From NCBI GenBank assembly GCA_017964325.1, contig JAGCSE010000273.1, positions 1 through 47,053 on the forward strand: a DNA stretch of 47,053 nt, in the 5' to 3' direction. This DNA is from Victivallales bacterium (lineage in GTDB: Bacteria; Verrucomicrobiota; Lentisphaeria; Oligosphaerales; Oligosphaeraceae). Every line of letters begins with the position of its first letter. Within the stretch, counting starts at the first letter, position 1. The notes beneath the pieces are model-generated. The model was not told the DNA's origin and made no database searches. It saw nothing but the letters and a program-made list of their open reading frames with translations. Positions 1 through 8,824 of the stretch are shown here, one piece after another. The position numbers and the translations under genes were made by a program.

Positions 1-2318
1 CCGTCATGAGCCATCCTTTCACGAGGCCACGTTTGTTCGTTCCGGGCTCAAGGATATGCATGTCCGCTCCAGCGATTTCAGCGCCTGGATACAACGGATC
101 GATGTCCGCAATCTGGCCTTTCCCATCAACATGATGCGTCGGTTCATCGAGCTCCCAATACAACTTTCCAGTCTTCGCGTCCGCCATGCAGAGGCCGCCT
201 GTTTTCTGTGCCGTTTCTAAAATCCATGCGACTTGCAGGCCAGGCTTGTCCGGCATCAGTTTGCCGAAGAAAACACCGTCCGGATGGCCTTTTCCAATGC
301 TCCACAACGGCGTCCCGTTGTCATCGATGACGGCGCTGCCGAGCACGATTTCGTCTCGTCCGTCGCCGTCCACATCCAACGCATAGTTCGTATGGGCGCC
401 CTGCCCGTACCATCTGCGAGGCAGTTCCGCATTGTCGTAACTCCATACGCGCTGGAGCTTTCCGTTCACCAGCTGCCATGTTTCAACCGCCATGTCGTCA
501 TACGTGCCGCGCAGAATGCAGACGCATGGTGTCTTGCCGTCAAGATACGCGATGCACATAAGATTCCTTGCGGAAAAATGATACACCGCCTCGCCTTCGC
601 TACCGAAATGGTTGCGGCTGATCCATGGCGCACGATCGATTTCCTTACCCGTCATGCCGTCGAGCACGACGAAATATTCATCTCCCGAATAGACATGGCC
701 GTCTGGTTCGCGGTGGTCGCCGTCACTGACTTTCGTGATGACCTCCGCCTTGCCGTCGCCGTCCAGATCCTGCACGCAGTACGGCGAATACCAGATGCCG
801 CGTTCGATGTCCCATCCCAAATCGTAAGTCCACAGCCGCGTGCCGTCGCTCAGAAACGCCTCCAGTTTATAGGTATCGGGCGATTTCGTCCAAACGACAT
901 TCCATGGATCGATGTTGCCGGAGGGAATCTTGACGACGAAATCGTAGTCGCCGTCGCCGTTCAAATCGCCGAAACCGACCTTCTGGATCCGCGCGTTCGG
1001 ATCGCTTAGTTTATAGGATTTATAGGCGAGCTTTCCTTTCGCGTCACGTTTCCAGACGGATGATTCGCCGCTCGTGCCGCCGTTGATTTCACGGACAACG
1101 TATATTGCGTTTTCAACGGGACTTGCATCCATAAAATCACATGTCTGGACGATGGGAGACGCATTGAGTTTCGTCTCCTTTCCATCGACTTTCCGAAAGA
1201 CATCGAACGCCGCGTTCTTCGAATCCTCCTTCAACAATCTCCAACTGACATAGATGCCGCCGTCCGTCTCCTGCGCCACGACGCCGCGGCTGAACATCTC
1301 CACAACCTTCGTTTTTGCATGGCCTTCCACCAACGGCCGTGGCTTCAACCCGTCTGTCTTGCCTTCTTCAAGGGCGACGCAATCGACATACAAGTCCGCC
1401 GCACGGCTGCCGACAATCCGCAACATGACGGCGTCAACATCGTCTTCCGGCAGGAAAAACGCGCGGATGGGCTGCCATTTGTCCGGCGAAAGAAAGAAGT
1501 TGCGGCTTCTCGCCACTGTCCACGTAACCCTTTCGCCGTTCTTGTAGCCGACCAATTCCAACCGCGCTATGTTCACGATGCTCCCTTTCATCCAGCAGCG
1601 GAAGATGTATTCGCCGCCGCTTTTCACGGGATAGAGCATCGCGTTCGTCACATTCCAGTCACGGCCGTCCGGCGAGACGATATGCAGCGACTGCTTGCCT
1701 TCCTTATGTTCGTCGCTGACGGTCGCGCCGCCCACGCGGTCACGATGGAACCAACTCCAGCCGGCGGCCGGACCACCGACCTTTCCAACCTCGAAATCCG
1801 GATTGCTCAAGCCGTTGCGCACATCCTCCAGCTTGTTCACAAGGAAATAGTCAATATACGCGGGGCCGAGCGTTTGCGGCGGCGGCGTATGGTAGCAGTC
1901 ATCGAACCAGCAGTCGAAGAAGCCGTTGTCGATTTGGACGGCCGAGACGATGGCGCCGCTATTGAAACGACGCCATGTCTTCCCTTCATCCAATGACAGG
2001 CCAATGATCCGCGAGGAACCATGCATCTCGATGGAATACACGCCCGGCTCCGGAATCGGCAGACGGATATGAAGGATCGGCGCCCCTTCGTCATGCGTCT
2101 TGTGGTCCGCCTTCGTGATCGGACTGCGCACGACTACGCCGCCCGACCACGCCTTTTTGTTCACGTCTGTTGACCAGATGCACCATTTGTCCGGCAGAAG
2201 CGTCTCCTGATTGGTCGCCTCGCGGTTCACAATCACCGTCTCCGCTTCAATCTGCATCTGCGCATGTATCTGCAAGGCAAACAACAAGGCCGTTATCAAC
2301 CATAGACGCTTCTTCATA
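1..2318 (-). CDS. Secreted rhamnogalacturonan lyase, PL11 type (3' end missing)
   Basis: The frame is open from the ATG at 2318 to the left edge (772 codons), so the C-terminus is missing. The start is backed by AAGGAA 9 nt upstream and by a signal peptide (MKKRLWLITALLFALQIHAQ). After it come a sugar-binding-like region (IEAETVIVNRE...) and a second jelly-roll-like module near residues 165-290 (NPDFEVG...GWSWF). From about residue 360 the protein matches PL11 lyases of the YesW/YesX type: WRLL...FDVFRK, FGDLNGDGDYDFVVK, LSDGTRLWTYDLG, VQDLDGDGKAEVITK, MCIAYLDGKTPCVCILRG, GQGAHTNYALDVDGDGRDEIV. PL11 enzymes are Ca2+-dependent beta-propellers that cleave the rhamnose-galacturonate backbone of rhamnogalacturonan I by beta-elimination. 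The Asp-rich DxDGDG loops that bind Ca2+ are visible. It is the last readable gene of the minus-strand carbohydrate cluster and probably acts in the periplasm or outside the cell. The two N-terminal modules make it longer than a bare PL11 lyase. Family call firm; exact substrate inferred. Confidence 0.87.
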
Positions 2319-2344
2319 AACAAGTTCCTTTTTTTCCAGATATT

Positions 2345-2420
2345 CTAGATTTTCTAGAGCCGCTAGAGCCGCTAGAGCTTCTAGAGCCGCTAGAGCCGCT
2401 AGAGCTTCTAGAGCCGCTAG
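2345..2420. repeat. CTAG array A, 9-bp period, nine CTAGs
   Basis: CTAG occurs at 2345, 2354, 2363, 2372, 2381, 2390, 2399, 2408 and 2417, exactly 9 bp apart. Units are CTAGATTTT once, then CTAGAGCCG, CTAGAGCCG, CTAGAGCTT in a 27-bp higher-order repeat. It fills the spacer between the M55 gene stop (2423-2425) and the PL11 start (2318). Because 9 is three codons, one minus-strand frame stays open and reads as Leu/Ala/Glu repeats; this looks incidental. Function unknown. Confidence 0.9.
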
Positions 2421-2422
2421 TT

Positions 2423-3280
2423 TCACTCCGTCACAAGACCTTTCCACTTCGGCGTGATACCGAAGCGCTTGTTGTGGACGCCCGCCGCCCAACCGACATA
2501 CTGTGAATACACATCCACGAAATCCGTGCCGCGCGTCACGACGGTCTGATGGTCGATCCGTTCCCAGCCGCGCTTCTCGTAGGCAATGACGTTGTTCGGG
2601 CACATGAATTCGATCTTGTATTCGAGCTTCGCCGGGATCTTCTTGATTTTAAACTTTTTAAGATTCTTCAACGCCTTCTCCGCCGTCGCCTCGATGTCTT
2701 TCTGCACATCAATGGGATTGCGGTTGATGGTCGTGTAGCGGGACTGCGAATGCTTCGTGCAGACGGTCATAACGTCCGGCAGGAACGCCTTCGCCTCGCG
2801 GCAGGCCGCCTGGTCGCCCGTAACAAGAATCATCGGCACGCCGAAATACGCGGCTTCGTAGGCGTTGATGCCGATTTCACCAATCTTTTCGCCGTTGATC
2901 CACATATTGCAGACATGATGACTGTCATAGCTGTGGTTCATGTAACCGTCCGACACGCCTTCCATCGCATGGAAACCGATTTCAATCGCCGCGTCAAAAC
3001 TCGCATCCGTATAAACGCATGGAGCAAGATCGCCGCCGATGGTCCCCAACTGCGCAGGATACTGCAACTTCGTAATATCCATGGAGTTGCTGCCGCCATG
3101 GCCATCCCAGACGATAATTTCGTCCGCGCCGCCCTTCAGCAGCCCGCGCACGCAGGCGTTCACTTCATCCATCAGCACCTGGCAGGCAATCGGCGTGTTG
3201 ACGGTTTTGTTGCCGATTCCGTCCGAACGTCCGTTGATTCCCGAGGGGCCTTCCAAATCCGTCATGATCATGATCTTCAT
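2423..3280 (-). CDS. M55 family D-aminopeptidase (DppA-like)
   Basis: A 285-residue cytoplasmic protein without signal peptide. It carries the M55 landmarks at nearly the same positions as Bacillus subtilis DppA: D8 and E10 in TDLEGPSG, H61 in WDGHGG, H104 in GFHAME, H116 in MNHSYDSHH and E135 in KIGEIGINAYEA. DppA is a zinc decamer that removes N-terminal D-amino acids from short peptides such as D-Ala-D-Ala. All the zinc and catalytic residues seem present, so it should be active. It sits between a glycosidase and the PL11 lyase in a minus-strand cluster, with CTAG arrays on both sides. A peptidase among pectin genes is unexpected; the substrate could be a D-amino-acid peptide or an amide-linked sugar derivative, which the sequence cannot settle. 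A gene symbol is withheld because the dpp operon context is absent. Confidence 0.85.
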   Translation of the reverse strand: MKIMIMTDLEGPSGINGRSDGIGNKTVNTPIACQVLMDEVNACVRGLLKGGADEIIVWDGHGGSNSMDITKLQYPAQLGTIGGDLAPCVYTDASFDAAIEIGFHAMEGVSDGYMNHSYDSHHVCNMWINGEKIGEIGINAYEAAYFGVPMILVTGDQAACREAKAFLPDVMTVCTKHSQSRYTTINRNPIDVQKDIEATAEKALKNLKKFKIKKIPAKLEYKIEFMCPNNVIAYEKRGWERIDHQTVVTRGTDFVDVYSQYVGWAAGVHNKRFGITPKWKGLVTE

Positions 3281-3308
3281 AATTGTTTCCTTTTTGTTTT
3301 CTGGAATT

Positions 3309-3320
3309 CTAGTCTTCTAG
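3309..3320. repeat. CTAG array B, two units 8 bp apart
   Basis: CTAG at 3309 and 3317 lie in the 28-bp spacer upstream of the M55 gene. The first one supplies the TAG stop of the glycosidase gene on the minus strand. Two units alone would be trivial. They are listed because the neighbouring spacers carry longer arrays with the same core and phase. Confidence 0.4.
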
Positions 3321-5192
3321 TTTTATCAGTTTATCATTTACAACCGTTTCGCGGCCATTTTCCACAAGCAGCGTCCGCTTAGTGTCCGCCACGATGTCGA
3401 ACTCATGCCCGAAGGCGCGTATAGAGCGCAACGACATGCATTTACAACCGTCCGGCAGCCATGGCTTCACGATGAACGACCGCAATCCCTGCGGGACGAT
3501 GCCGAACATCCCTTCTGTCACAATTCGGCAGTACAGCGCACTCTCCGCCGCCAGATGGCGGCGATTGCCCTCCGGCCATGCCTCCACGGGATACGGCACA
3601 TGTTCGCCCAACAGACGGCTGGCCGAATAGGCCTGGAACTTGTCCATCACCGTCGCGCCGTATCCCGCCGCGAACGCGCCACGGAAGCCGTACAGCAGGC
3701 TGCGGTCCCACGTGATCTTGTCGCCCTCCTGGCTCAACATGCCTTCGCCGTTCCACAGATACGGCGAGAACATCGCCGCCACCGTGCCTTCCGCTCGCGT
3801 CTCGATTCCCATGCACAGCGGGATGCCGATCCATGACCGCAACACGTCACAACCATCGAAATACTGGTAGGTTGCAAAGCCGTGCAAGGTTCGTCCGAAA
3901 TGCGATTCGATCGCTTTTTCGAGTTCACAGGCTTGTTTTTGATAAATTGCAACCAATTGCGTTTCACCAAGTTCCGCCGCCAGTTTCGCACCGAGCGTCA
4001 AACCGCCATAGTACAAGGCGGATGTGTTCAGATTCGCGTCGCCATGCGGCAGACGACCTTCCAATTCGTCCGAATCCGACGCGACAATGCCTTTTTCATT
4101 CACCCTCCGGCGGCAATATTCCAACGTCCATTTGATTCCGGGCCAAAGTGTTATGGCAAAATCACGACAGCTCGATGCCAAGACGAAACGCGTCGCGCCG
4201 TATGCGTACATCGCCGCATCGCCGCGGTCGCCCGCGCCTTCCCAGATGTCGAAACCCTCCGCGATGACCGATGACGGAATGCGATGAAAATCCGGCCCCA
4301 TGAACGGCATGTAGTGGCGGTAGGCGTTCAGCGACGCGTCCAACGCCAGTTTGTCTCCCGTGAACGCGAACCACGGCCCAGCATATTCCACTTGGTCGTT
4401 GCACCACGTCGCCGCGTAATAGCTGTCGCCGCCCGGCCCGTGCATCGGGCCGCCGTGCGTGTCGAAAATGCTTTCACCCGTGCGCAGCTTGCACATTCTG
4501 TATTCGGCGTCGATTTCCGCCACGCCTGTATGGAGTTCCAACGGAGCCTGCAATTCCGCCACACGTGCCTGCCGCCGAAGCAGTTCTGCCGTCGCGTCCA
4601 GCCGTTCGTATGGCTCGTTGGCGAGCCGCGCCGAAATCTGCAAGCCGTATTCCATCGTCTCGCCAGGCTGTAACACGCGTTCAGCCGACGGCGTCATCAA
4701 CGCGCAGACGACATACACGCCATTGCAACCGCGGCCATACGTCTCCTTTCCGTTGTTCGTAATCACGATGCGGCATGGCTTTCCGCCTGTGTTCGTCATC
4801 GTCACGGTTTCGCACATCGACCGCGCATCGACGCATGGAAACAGCCGCCGCCGGATGCGCAACGCGCCTTGCGTGCGGCTTTCGATATCCAGAACACCAT
4901 CGAAGCGAATCACTTCCGGATATTCCTCCACGGCCGTTCCGTCCATTTCCATCGACGGCAGCCATGCATCCTCCGCATCCAACCGGAACGACGCATGGGT
5001 GTTGTTCGGAATCGTCCGCAGCATCGGCCAGACAAGATGCCGTTTCAGAAACAGACGGCCGCCCTCCCCGACGCCGTACCGCACGATGAGCGAGACTTTC
5101 CGCCCGCTCATCTCCAGATGGTCTTCATGCGGAAGATTCGCGTCTTTCCGCACATCCCACACGATTCCATTTCCATCCAATCGCCAACGCAT
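3309..5192 (-). CDS. Putative six-hairpin glycosidase, cytoplasmic
   Basis: A 627-residue protein with no signal peptide. Residues 1-220 look like a beta-sandwich domain (VSLIVRYGVGEGGRLFLKRH, VTMTNTGGKPCRIVITNN). The rest is rich in Trp, Tyr and acidic residues arranged like an (alpha/alpha)6 barrel, with GPGGDSYYAATWCNDQVEYAG, DELEGRLPHGDANLNTSALYY and WPEGNRRHLAAESALYCR. The order (beta-sandwich, helical barrel, short C-terminal beta segment ending in SFIVKPWLPDG) is that of six-hairpin glycosidases such as GH78, GH63 or GH94. I cannot pick a family or prove catalytic residues. Candidate acids are in CNDQVEYAG and SDSDELEG. It lies 57 nt after the large secreted glycosidase-like gene and 28 nt before the M55 gene, so it should be co-transcribed and probably acts on oligosaccharides released by the lyase. 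An unsaturated-rhamnogalacturonide or rhamnoside substrate would fit. Confidence 0.6.
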   Translation of the reverse strand: MRWRLDGNGIVWDVRKDANLPHEDHLEMSGRKVSLIVRYGVGEGGRLFLKRHLVWPMLRTIPNNTHASFRLDAEDAWLPSMEMDGTAVEEYPEVIRFDGVLDIESRTQGALRIRRRLFPCVDARSMCETVTMTNTGGKPCRIVITNNGKETYGRGCNGVYVVCALMTPSAERVLQPGETMEYGLQISARLANEPYERLDATAELLRRQARVAELQAPLELHTGVAEIDAEYRMCKLRTGESIFDTHGGPMHGPGGDSYYAATWCNDQVEYAGPWFAFTGDKLALDASLNAYRHYMPFMGPDFHRIPSSVIAEGFDIWEGAGDRGDAAMYAYGATRFVLASSCRDFAITLWPGIKWTLEYCRRRVNEKGIVASDSDELEGRLPHGDANLNTSALYYGGLTLGAKLAAELGETQLVAIYQKQACELEKAIESHFGRTLHGFATYQYFDGCDVLRSWIGIPLCMGIETRAEGTVAAMFSPYLWNGEGMLSQEGDKITWDRSLLYGFRGAFAAGYGATVMDKFQAYSASRLLGEHVPYPVEAWPEGNRRHLAAESALYCRIVTEGMFGIVPQGLRSFIVKPWLPDGCKCMSLRSIRAFGHEFDIVADTKRTLLVENGRETVVNDKLIKLED

Positions 5193-5210
5193 ATTTTTCC
5201 TTTTTCTGAG

Positions 5211-5246
5211 CTAGAAATCTAGACTTCTAGACTTCTAGAATCCTAG
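5211..5246. repeat. CTAG array C, 8-bp period, five CTAGs
   Basis: CTAG occurs at 5211, 5219, 5227, 5235 and 5243, exactly 8 bp apart. Units are CTAGAAAT, CTAGACTT, CTAGACTT, CTAGAATC, then a final CTAG. The array fills the spacer between the stop at 5250 and the next start at 5192, both on the minus strand. The core is that of arrays A and D but the phase is 8 instead of 9, so the units did not simply copy from array A. Confidence 0.85.
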
Positions 5247-5249
5247 TGG

Positions 5250-8200
5250 TCATTTTTTCAACAATTCATACCGTCCTGCGCCTTTCAGGCCGGCCTTGAA
5301 GACAAGATACTCGCCTTCAACAGTTACGGGAACTTCTCCCATGTCCTCTTGCGTCAACGCCGCTTTCGCAACAAGCTTCAATGCAGACGGTTCGCCCAAC
5401 TTCAATTCCGCCGTCTTCAGCTTCACGGTGAATTCTTTGTCGCGCGGATACGGGAAGACGATTGCGCCGTCCGCCGTTTTCTGCACCTTCACGGAACCGT
5501 CCGTCACGATCTTGCCGAAATCAACCACCGTGCCTTCCGGATTCACACGGTTCGTAAAATCCAGATGCTTCGCCTGCGCCTCCGCAATCAGTTCTTCCGG
5601 CACGGGTTCGAACACGACCTTCGTCGCATCGTTCTGCTTGTTGCGTTGGACCGCCAGCTTGCCAAGCTGATACCGTCCGCCGTCATAGCGCAATCCATCG
5701 AGTGTCTCGCGGCCGTCCTTATTGTACAAACCCGCCACCCATATATAGTTGTAAAGATTCGCATTGGGAATCTTCAGCCTCTGCGGGCCGACCACGAACG
5801 TCTCGCCCGCCTTCCATTCAGTCGACGGCTTCGGCAGTCCATGGTCATCCTGGAACATGATGTGGCTCTCGCCTCCGCGGCGTTCGAGAAAATGGACGAA
5901 GGCACTCACCGGCTTGTCTGTCGTCCGCAACGCCGTCCATTCATACGTCACCTCTATTTCATTGCCGCCCAGATATTTGAAATCCTTGACACGCACACGG
6001 GCCACAGACGCCCTTTCCTTCAGATACGGCATGTCGAACGACGTGCGAGCATCCACAAACAGATATTCATCATTTTCCGCGTAATCGGCGAACACGCCAG
6101 GCCGAGCTTCGAAGGCAGAGCGAAGCACGATACCCTTTCTTGTGATTACCACGGCCCCCCATTGCGGTATGACAATGTCCTCTCCTTTGTCCTCATCATC
6201 GTCATCGTCAAAATTGAAATTCCATGTTTCTGCCCCCCAATTCACAAGCACGATCGTCCCATTACCATAGACAATTAACTGCCGTTCAGTGCATTCCAAC
6301 GCCATCGCCACGGAGGCGGGAACCAGTTTTCCGCAGACTTCATACTCAATGGACTGCACATCCGTGTCGCCATAAAGAGCCTGCGCCACATGCATCAAAT
6401 TGTGTTCGCGAACGGCCCACGCCGTGTTGAAGCACTGCGAGCCCGACACGAAACCCGCATGGCCGTAGGCGATTTCCTGCGCACGATACATGTCGATGCG
6501 ATCCTGCGAACCTGCGTCAACGCCCCACGACAAGGAGTAGCCTTTCGGATGCCACCGTTCGTAGTAGCCCATGCCGTGGTTCACCCTCTGCGGATGCAGC
6601 TTCAGCAGATCGAAATCCAGATACGGCTTGTGGGAACAGCCGCCGCGGACTTGCGCTTCCGTCCCGTCGCATGCGCCCGCCCAATGGATATGGCCGCCGC
6701 CTTCGCCGAACAGCGGGCCGCCATGAGTCTGACGCATATAATCAAACAACTCTTTGTCCTGCAACACCTTAAACCGTGCGTTCGCCGCCATCGGCTGCGT
6801 CGCGTCATGGTCCAGTTGATGCGACGGCGAGACGCATGTATGGACGTCCAGATACGCGGCCGTTGTCTTGTAGCGACGGTGGATTTCCAGCGCGTTCATT
6901 TTCGCGTATTTCAGCGCATGGTTGCATTTCAAGCCATAGCTCTGCACTTTCGTGCCACCGTTGTACCACGCCTTGCTCCATTCGCCGTCGTTCGCGATGA
7001 CGACGGATTTTTCGTCGAACGACGGCGCGTCCGGATACAAATCGATGTAGTTTTCATGGAGCGACCACATGTAGCCGCAGTCGTTGGCGGCCTTGCCGAA
7101 TTCGATCATGGCGGGATCGCCGCCCAGATTCGGATTCGCGGGAATGTGGTCCGGCAGCTTTACGTCATAGCCAAACCGCTGCCAACTATGGTAGATGATG
7201 GCGGCATGGTCGATGCCCATGTCCTTCAGCAGACGCAAGTTGTCGCCATCGGCGGCGAAACTTCCCTTCGGGCTTCCCCAGAAATCCAGCATGATTTTCG
7301 GGCCGAGCAATTTGCGGTATTTCGACGGCTCCCACGGGATGTTTGGCAGGACTTCCGACGGATCGGGCGAATACGCGATATACGCAAAATCATGCAACGG
7401 ATTGCGTTTGCCGTCGTTCTTCGCGTCATAGGCCGAACCTCTGAAAGCCCGCGATGCGTCTGATTTCGTCCAGTCGATGCGGCGGAAGCTGTACAGATGG
7501 TCTTCCGGTAGATAATCCAGTTCCATGTTCAAATATGGGACGGAATAATGCTTGCACAACTTTTTCAATCCCGCTATTCCAAGTTCCAGCCCGCGAATGG
7601 CTTGCGATTCGCAAGCGACTTCGATGGTCAATGCCTTGCCGACTAGTTCGAATGCCCATTTAGCTTGTGCGACGCCGCCCGGATAATCGTAGTCGATGCC
7701 GACAACCAGACGGTTGCCGTCCTGCTTCTGCTTGACGACCGTCGCCTTGCCGTCCCACACTTTGTTTCCGCCGAGCTTCAGGCCGCTATGCGCCGCAATC
7801 GGAAACGGCTCGCCGCCATTGTAGCTCAACGAAAAATCGTCCAGCCGCCCTGTGGCGGGGCGGTATTGATAGACCATCTTGCAGTCCGGCCCTTCGTAGA
7901 TGAAATTCCATCCGCCTTCGACACGCTCCATCTTGTTCGTATAAGCATAGCGGTTGCTCGGCGTGATGCCCTGCCCCGAACGGTTCAGCAAAGGTGTCAT
8001 CGCCGTATTCATCTGGGCTTGTATCGCCTTGTCGGCAAGCAACTTGTCCAATTGTTTCTGCAACGGTTCGTCGCCGCCGTCGCCGACCTGCACGAACATG
8101 TCAGAAAACAGCGAATAGTCGAAATTAGGATTCTTGTCCGGCCCGGGCTCGACTTGGAAACGAATTGTGCATGTCTTTCCCGCATAGCGGCTCAAATCGG

Positions 8201-8672
8201 TCGCAACATCCTTCCATTTGGAGCCTAAATAATAGTCGTCCAATATCTTCCGCGGCTCTTCGCCTTCGCCGAAGATAAAGCAGAAGAACTCCACGCCGTC
8301 GCTCTTATCCGCACTGACCATCCCTTCGAGCATCGCATAGCTGAAGGAGAATTTGATCGTGTTCGTCTGCGGCAGTTTCAGCGTGTAGTCAATCCATGTG
8401 CGGCCCGTCGGAATGCGCCACGGCGAATGCAAGAGCAACGCATTGCGGCCGTTTTCAAAGCGCGGCTTGTTGGCGATGCCCGTCTCTCCCATCATGTCCT
8501 CCACCGTGCCTTTTGGCAGCAGATGCGGCTCCTTGCCGTACGATTGGTAACCGATGTCAAACCAGCCGATGTCCAGCAGATTCGTCTTTCCGAACGGCAA
8601 TTCCACGGCGTCCTGCGCAATGGCGATGCCCGCGCTGCAAAGCAACATCCCAATCATGGCCGAAACCTTCAT
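5250..8672 (-). CDS. Large secreted protein, glycosidase-like TIM barrel
   Basis: A 1140-residue protein with a signal peptide (MKVSAMIGMLLCSAGIAIAQ). Residues 30-220 look like a carbohydrate-binding jelly roll, 230-400 like a beta-sandwich, and about 400-800 like a barrel of the GH101/DUF5696 type. In the barrel, AAYLDVHTCVSP (near residue 610) offers a candidate nucleophile Asp and GPLFGEGGGH (near 650) a candidate acid/base Glu; both are inferences from similar motifs in clan GH-D/GH101-like enzymes. C-terminal beta domains follow (about 830-1140). An Asp-rich insert (FDDDDDEDKGED, encoded near 6180-6210) interrupts the beta domain after the barrel. It is the second gene of the minus-strand cluster, downstream of the Gfo/Idh/MocA gene and 57 nt before the six-hairpin protein. 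It probably acts outside the cytoplasm on a complex glycan. Family assignment is tentative. Confidence 0.55.
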   Translation of the reverse strand: MKVSAMIGMLLCSAGIAIAQDAVELPFGKTNLLDIGWFDIGYQSYGKEPHLLPKGTVEDMMGETGIANKPRFENGRNALLLHSPWRIPTGRTWIDYTLKLPQTNTIKFSFSYAMLEGMVSADKSDGVEFFCFIFGEGEEPRKILDDYYLGSKWKDVATDLSRYAGKTCTIRFQVEPGPDKNPNFDYSLFSDMFVQVGDGGDEPLQKQLDKLLADKAIQAQMNTAMTPLLNRSGQGITPSNRYAYTNKMERVEGGWNFIYEGPDCKMVYQYRPATGRLDDFSLSYNGGEPFPIAAHSGLKLGGNKVWDGKATVVKQKQDGNRLVVGIDYDYPGGVAQAKWAFELVGKALTIEVACESQAIRGLELGIAGLKKLCKHYSVPYLNMELDYLPEDHLYSFRRIDWTKSDASRAFRGSAYDAKNDGKRNPLHDFAYIAYSPDPSEVLPNIPWEPSKYRKLLGPKIMLDFWGSPKGSFAADGDNLRLLKDMGIDHAAIIYHSWQRFGYDVKLPDHIPANPNLGGDPAMIEFGKAANDCGYMWSLHENYIDLYPDAPSFDEKSVVIANDGEWSKAWYNGGTKVQSYGLKCNHALKYAKMNALEIHRRYKTTAAYLDVHTCVSPSHQLDHDATQPMAANARFKVLQDKELFDYMRQTHGGPLFGEGGGHIHWAGACDGTEAQVRGGCSHKPYLDFDLLKLHPQRVNHGMGYYERWHPKGYSLSWGVDAGSQDRIDMYRAQEIAYGHAGFVSGSQCFNTAWAVREHNLMHVAQALYGDTDVQSIEYEVCGKLVPASVAMALECTERQLIVYGNGTIVLVNWGAETWNFNFDDDDDEDKGEDIVIPQWGAVVITRKGIVLRSAFEARPGVFADYAENDEYLFVDARTSFDMPYLKERASVARVRVKDFKYLGGNEIEVTYEWTALRTTDKPVSAFVHFLERRGGESHIMFQDDHGLPKPSTEWKAGETFVVGPQRLKIPNANLYNYIWVAGLYNKDGRETLDGLRYDGGRYQLGKLAVQRNKQNDATKVVFEPVPEELIAEAQAKHLDFTNRVNPEGTVVDFGKIVTDGSVKVQKTADGAIVFPYPRDKEFTVKLKTAELKLGEPSALKLVAKAALTQEDMGEVPVTVEGEYLVFKAGLKGAGRYELLKK

Positions 8673-8716
8673 CGCGTCGTCTCCTCTCTTTCTTTTATTT
8701 CAAACTTTTTAAAGAT

Positions 8717-8748
8717 ACTCTGGCCTCTACGTCCCTGCGCCTCTGCGT
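8717..8748. repeat. Degenerate octamer array, four 8-bp units
   Basis: Four units in phase: ACTCTGGC, CTCTACGT, CCCTGCGC and CTCTGCGT. They lie in the spacer between the Gfo/Idh/MocA gene and the large secreted protein, the fourth intra-cluster spacer with period-8 or period-9 repetition. The core (CTCTGCG) differs from CTAG. Confidence 0.6.
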
Positions 8749-8762
8749 TAAATACACACAGG

Positions 8763-8789
8763 AAGCCGAAAGCGATTTATTTTCGGCTT
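8763..8789 (-). terminator. 9-bp hairpin after the oxidoreductase gene
   Basis: AAGCCGAAA (8763-8771) pairs perfectly with TTTCGGCTT (8781-8789) around a 9-nt loop, 36 nt downstream of the oxidoreductase stop. There is no U-run after it on the minus strand, so it is at best a weak terminator, a processing site or an mRNA stabiliser that sets expression of the genes below. Confidence 0.4.
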
Positions 8790-8824
8790 TCGGCCTCCAA
8801 TCTTATAAGCGATTGCTGAATCGT

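Noticed and set aside
233..1996. Long plus-strand frames at 233-1009 and 1319-1996
   Set aside because: Both are antisense to the PL11 lyase, whose motifs and signal peptide are clear. They have no known domain and are rich in Arg, Ala and His as typical shadows of a coding strand.
2345..2420. CRISPR array as an explanation of the CTAG repeats
   Set aside because: The units are 8 or 9 bp, with no spacers of 25-40 bp and no cas genes in the window.
2247..2603. Minus-strand open frame with a Leu/Ala/Glu-repeat segment over array A
   Set aside because: It overlaps the M55 gene end and PL11 start in another frame. The repeats follow from a 9-bp unit without stop codons. No ribosome site and no independent support for a protein.
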